Shown here piece after piece: positions 7,523 through 7,889 of a stretch of DNA of 7,889 nt (the first letter of the stretch is position 1; every line of letters starts with the position of its first letter). Position numbers and translations under genes: made by a program. Below the pieces are notes generated by a model. The model searched no databases and was not told the origin of the DNA. It worked only from the letters and a program-made list of their open reading frames with translations. The DNA comes from Thermoplasmatota archaeon (lineage in GTDB: Archaea; Thermoplasmatota; Thermoplasmata; Thermoplasmatales; Thermoplasmataceae), in NCBI GenBank assembly GCA_023489425.1, contig JAMDCG010000072.1, positions 1 through 7,889 on the forward strand, read 5' to 3'.

Positions 7523-7540
7523 TTGATAAAATTAGGTTAA

Positions 7541-7619
7541 GTTCAGGGGAGCCATTGGCTGAGAGGATCAGAAGATCGACCCTTTGAACCTGACCCGGGT
7601 AATGCCGGCGGAGGGAGAA
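7541..7619 (+). ncRNA. TPP riboswitch (THI box)
   Basis: This cis-acting aptamer binds thiamine pyrophosphate and controls the gene downstream. All the conserved blocks are present: GGGG (7546-7549), GCTGAGA (7558-7564), ACCCTTTGAACCTGA (7579-7593), the CCGGGTAATGCCGG hairpin (7595-7608) and the 3' GGCGGAGGGA (7607-7616). Pairings visible: P2 GGG with CCC; P3 AGCC/GGCT closed by an ATT triloop (7550-7560); a facultative stem GATC/GATC with AGAA loop (7566-7577); P4 CCT/AGG; and P5 CCGG/CCGG with loop GTAATG. P1 is short, only TTC/GAA (7542-7544, 7617-7619). The aptamer is followed 71 nt later by the start of an MFS permease. There is no T-run terminator between them, so translational control is likely; the 3' strand itself contains a Shine-Dalgarno-like GGAGG. 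Confidence 0.96.
7610..7614 (+). promoter_or_regulatory. Shine-Dalgarno embedded in the riboswitch 3' strand
   Basis: GGAGG lies six bases before an ATG at 7621 and is part of the conserved GGCGGAGGGA strand that pairs in P4 and contacts the ligand-bound core. TPP binding should hide it. Whether ribosomes use it is inference. Confidence 0.4.
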
Positions 7620-7620
7620 G

Positions 7621-7698
7621 ATGGATACAACATACGATATCGTAAAAAGGAGTTTGTCTGTAATAGATTTATTTTATGGAGGTATTCTATATGAATAA
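7621..7698 (+). CDS. Possible 25-codon leader ORF between riboswitch and transporter
   Basis: An ATG directly after the riboswitch opens a 25-residue frame, MDTTYDIVKRSLSVIDLFYG followed by GILYE, ending in TAA at 7696-7698. It has GGAGG at 7610-7614 with a six-base spacer. Its stop overlaps the transporter ATG (7691) by 8 nt in a different frame, the arrangement seen in translationally coupled genes. The peptide resembles no family I recognise, has no evident membrane segment, and may matter only for the act of its translation. An ORF this short can arise by chance; the coincidence of start, Shine-Dalgarno and overlapping stop is the support. Confidence 0.42.
   Translation: MDTTYDIVKRSLSVIDLFYGGILYE
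7678..7683 (+). promoter_or_regulatory. Shine-Dalgarno of the transporter gene
   Basis: GGAGGT seven bases before the ATG at 7691. It decides this start over an in-frame ATG at 7676, which overlaps the site and has no Shine-Dalgarno of its own. Confidence 0.7.
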
Positions 7699-7889
7699 AT
7701 ATAGAACATCTCTTCTTGCATCAACATCCTTTGCATTTATTTTCTGGGGTATAGTTGGCACAATTGGACCGCTTGCTGCGTCTGGGTCCATAATAGGAAA
7801 TCTCAATCACACAGGAAAACTAATATTTCTTTTAATCGGCCCACTGGTTGTTCCGGCAGGTAATCTCTCCATGGGATTTCTTGCCGATG
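7691..7889 (+). CDS. MFS permease, probable thiamine or thiamine-precursor transporter (3' end cut by window)
   Basis: The first 66 residues of a membrane protein running off the right edge. Helix 1 is about residues 8-30 (LLASTSFAFIFWGIVGTIGPLAA) and helix 2 about 44-65. The segment MGFLAD at 61-66 is the beginning of MFS motif A (GxLaDxxG), which follows helix 2. The substrate is inferred only from context: it is the first full-size gene after a TPP riboswitch, and thiamine-regulated MFS genes have been reported from Thermoplasma-type archaea. Uptake of thiamine, its phosphate, or a pyrimidine or thiazole precursor would fit. Expression should fall when TPP is plentiful. The start is set by GGAGGT seven bases upstream. 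Family assignment rests on the short visible part. Confidence 0.72.
   Translation, partial: MNKYRTSLLASTSFAFIFWGIVGTIGPLAASGSIIGNLNHTGKLIFLLIGPLVVPAGNLSMGFLAD

Larger units (their letters stand above)
7371..7540. other. Divergent AT-rich intergenic region with promoters
   Basis: The 170 bp between polB (-) and the riboswitch (+) hold no convincing gene. They contain TATA-like elements for both directions and a TTTTATAA (minus strand, 7432-7439) that could serve polB as a more distal promoter. A 9-base copy of the riboswitch 5' strand (TCAGGGGAG) lies at 7470-7478. No tRNA cloverleaf is visible. Confidence 0.6.

Noticed and set aside
7676..7690. In-frame ATG at 7676 as the transporter start
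   Set aside because: It overlaps the GGAGGT Shine-Dalgarno that serves the ATG at 7691 and has none of its own.

Overview
The window looks like chromosomal DNA of a thermoacidophilic archaeon of the Thermoplasmata (Thermoplasma/Ferroplasma/Cuniculiplasma type); the genus cannot be fixed by eye. The evidence is an archaeosine tRNA-guanine transglycosylase with a PUA domain, an archaeal family B DNA polymerase, a geranylgeranyl-reductase-type flavoprotein, AT-rich TATA-like promoters, very tight gene packing, and a TPP riboswitch, a rare element in archaea that has been reported from Thermoplasma and its relatives. No mobile element, CRISPR array, rRNA or tRNA is visible.

Layout. Positions 1-1215 (+) hold the C-terminal two-thirds of tgtA, cut by the left edge. 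Convergent to it and 28 bp away is a small DUF488/YeaO-like gene (1244-1597, -). Next comes a 397-residue MFS exporter-like permease (1654-2847, -) with its own promoter. A three-gene cluster on the minus strand follows, read from right to left: polB (4992-7370), a flavoprotein of the geranylgeranyl reductase family (3830-4990, TTG start) and an EamA/DMT permease (3004-3846). polB and the reductase are 1 nt apart and the reductase and permease overlap by 17 nt, so the three are very probably one transcript. A divergent intergenic region (7371-7690) carries the polB promoter, the promoter of the right-hand transcript, and a complete TPP (THI-box) riboswitch at about 7541-7619. At the right edge begins an MFS permease (7691 onward), inferred to carry thiamine or a thiamine precursor.

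Functions. tgtA acts in tRNA modification, polB in replication and repair, and the reductase probably in saturation of isoprenoid chains of archaeal lipids. The permeases are membrane transporters of unknown substrate, except that the last is tied to thiamine by its riboswitch.

The two most interesting signals are: (1) a 25-codon ORF whose Shine-Dalgarno is the conserved 3' strand of the TPP riboswitch and whose stop codon overlaps the transporter start, suggesting a TPP-gated, translationally coupled leader ORF; and (2) loss of all three zinc-ligand cysteines in TgtA, at positions that align without gaps to the well-studied Pyrococcus enzyme.
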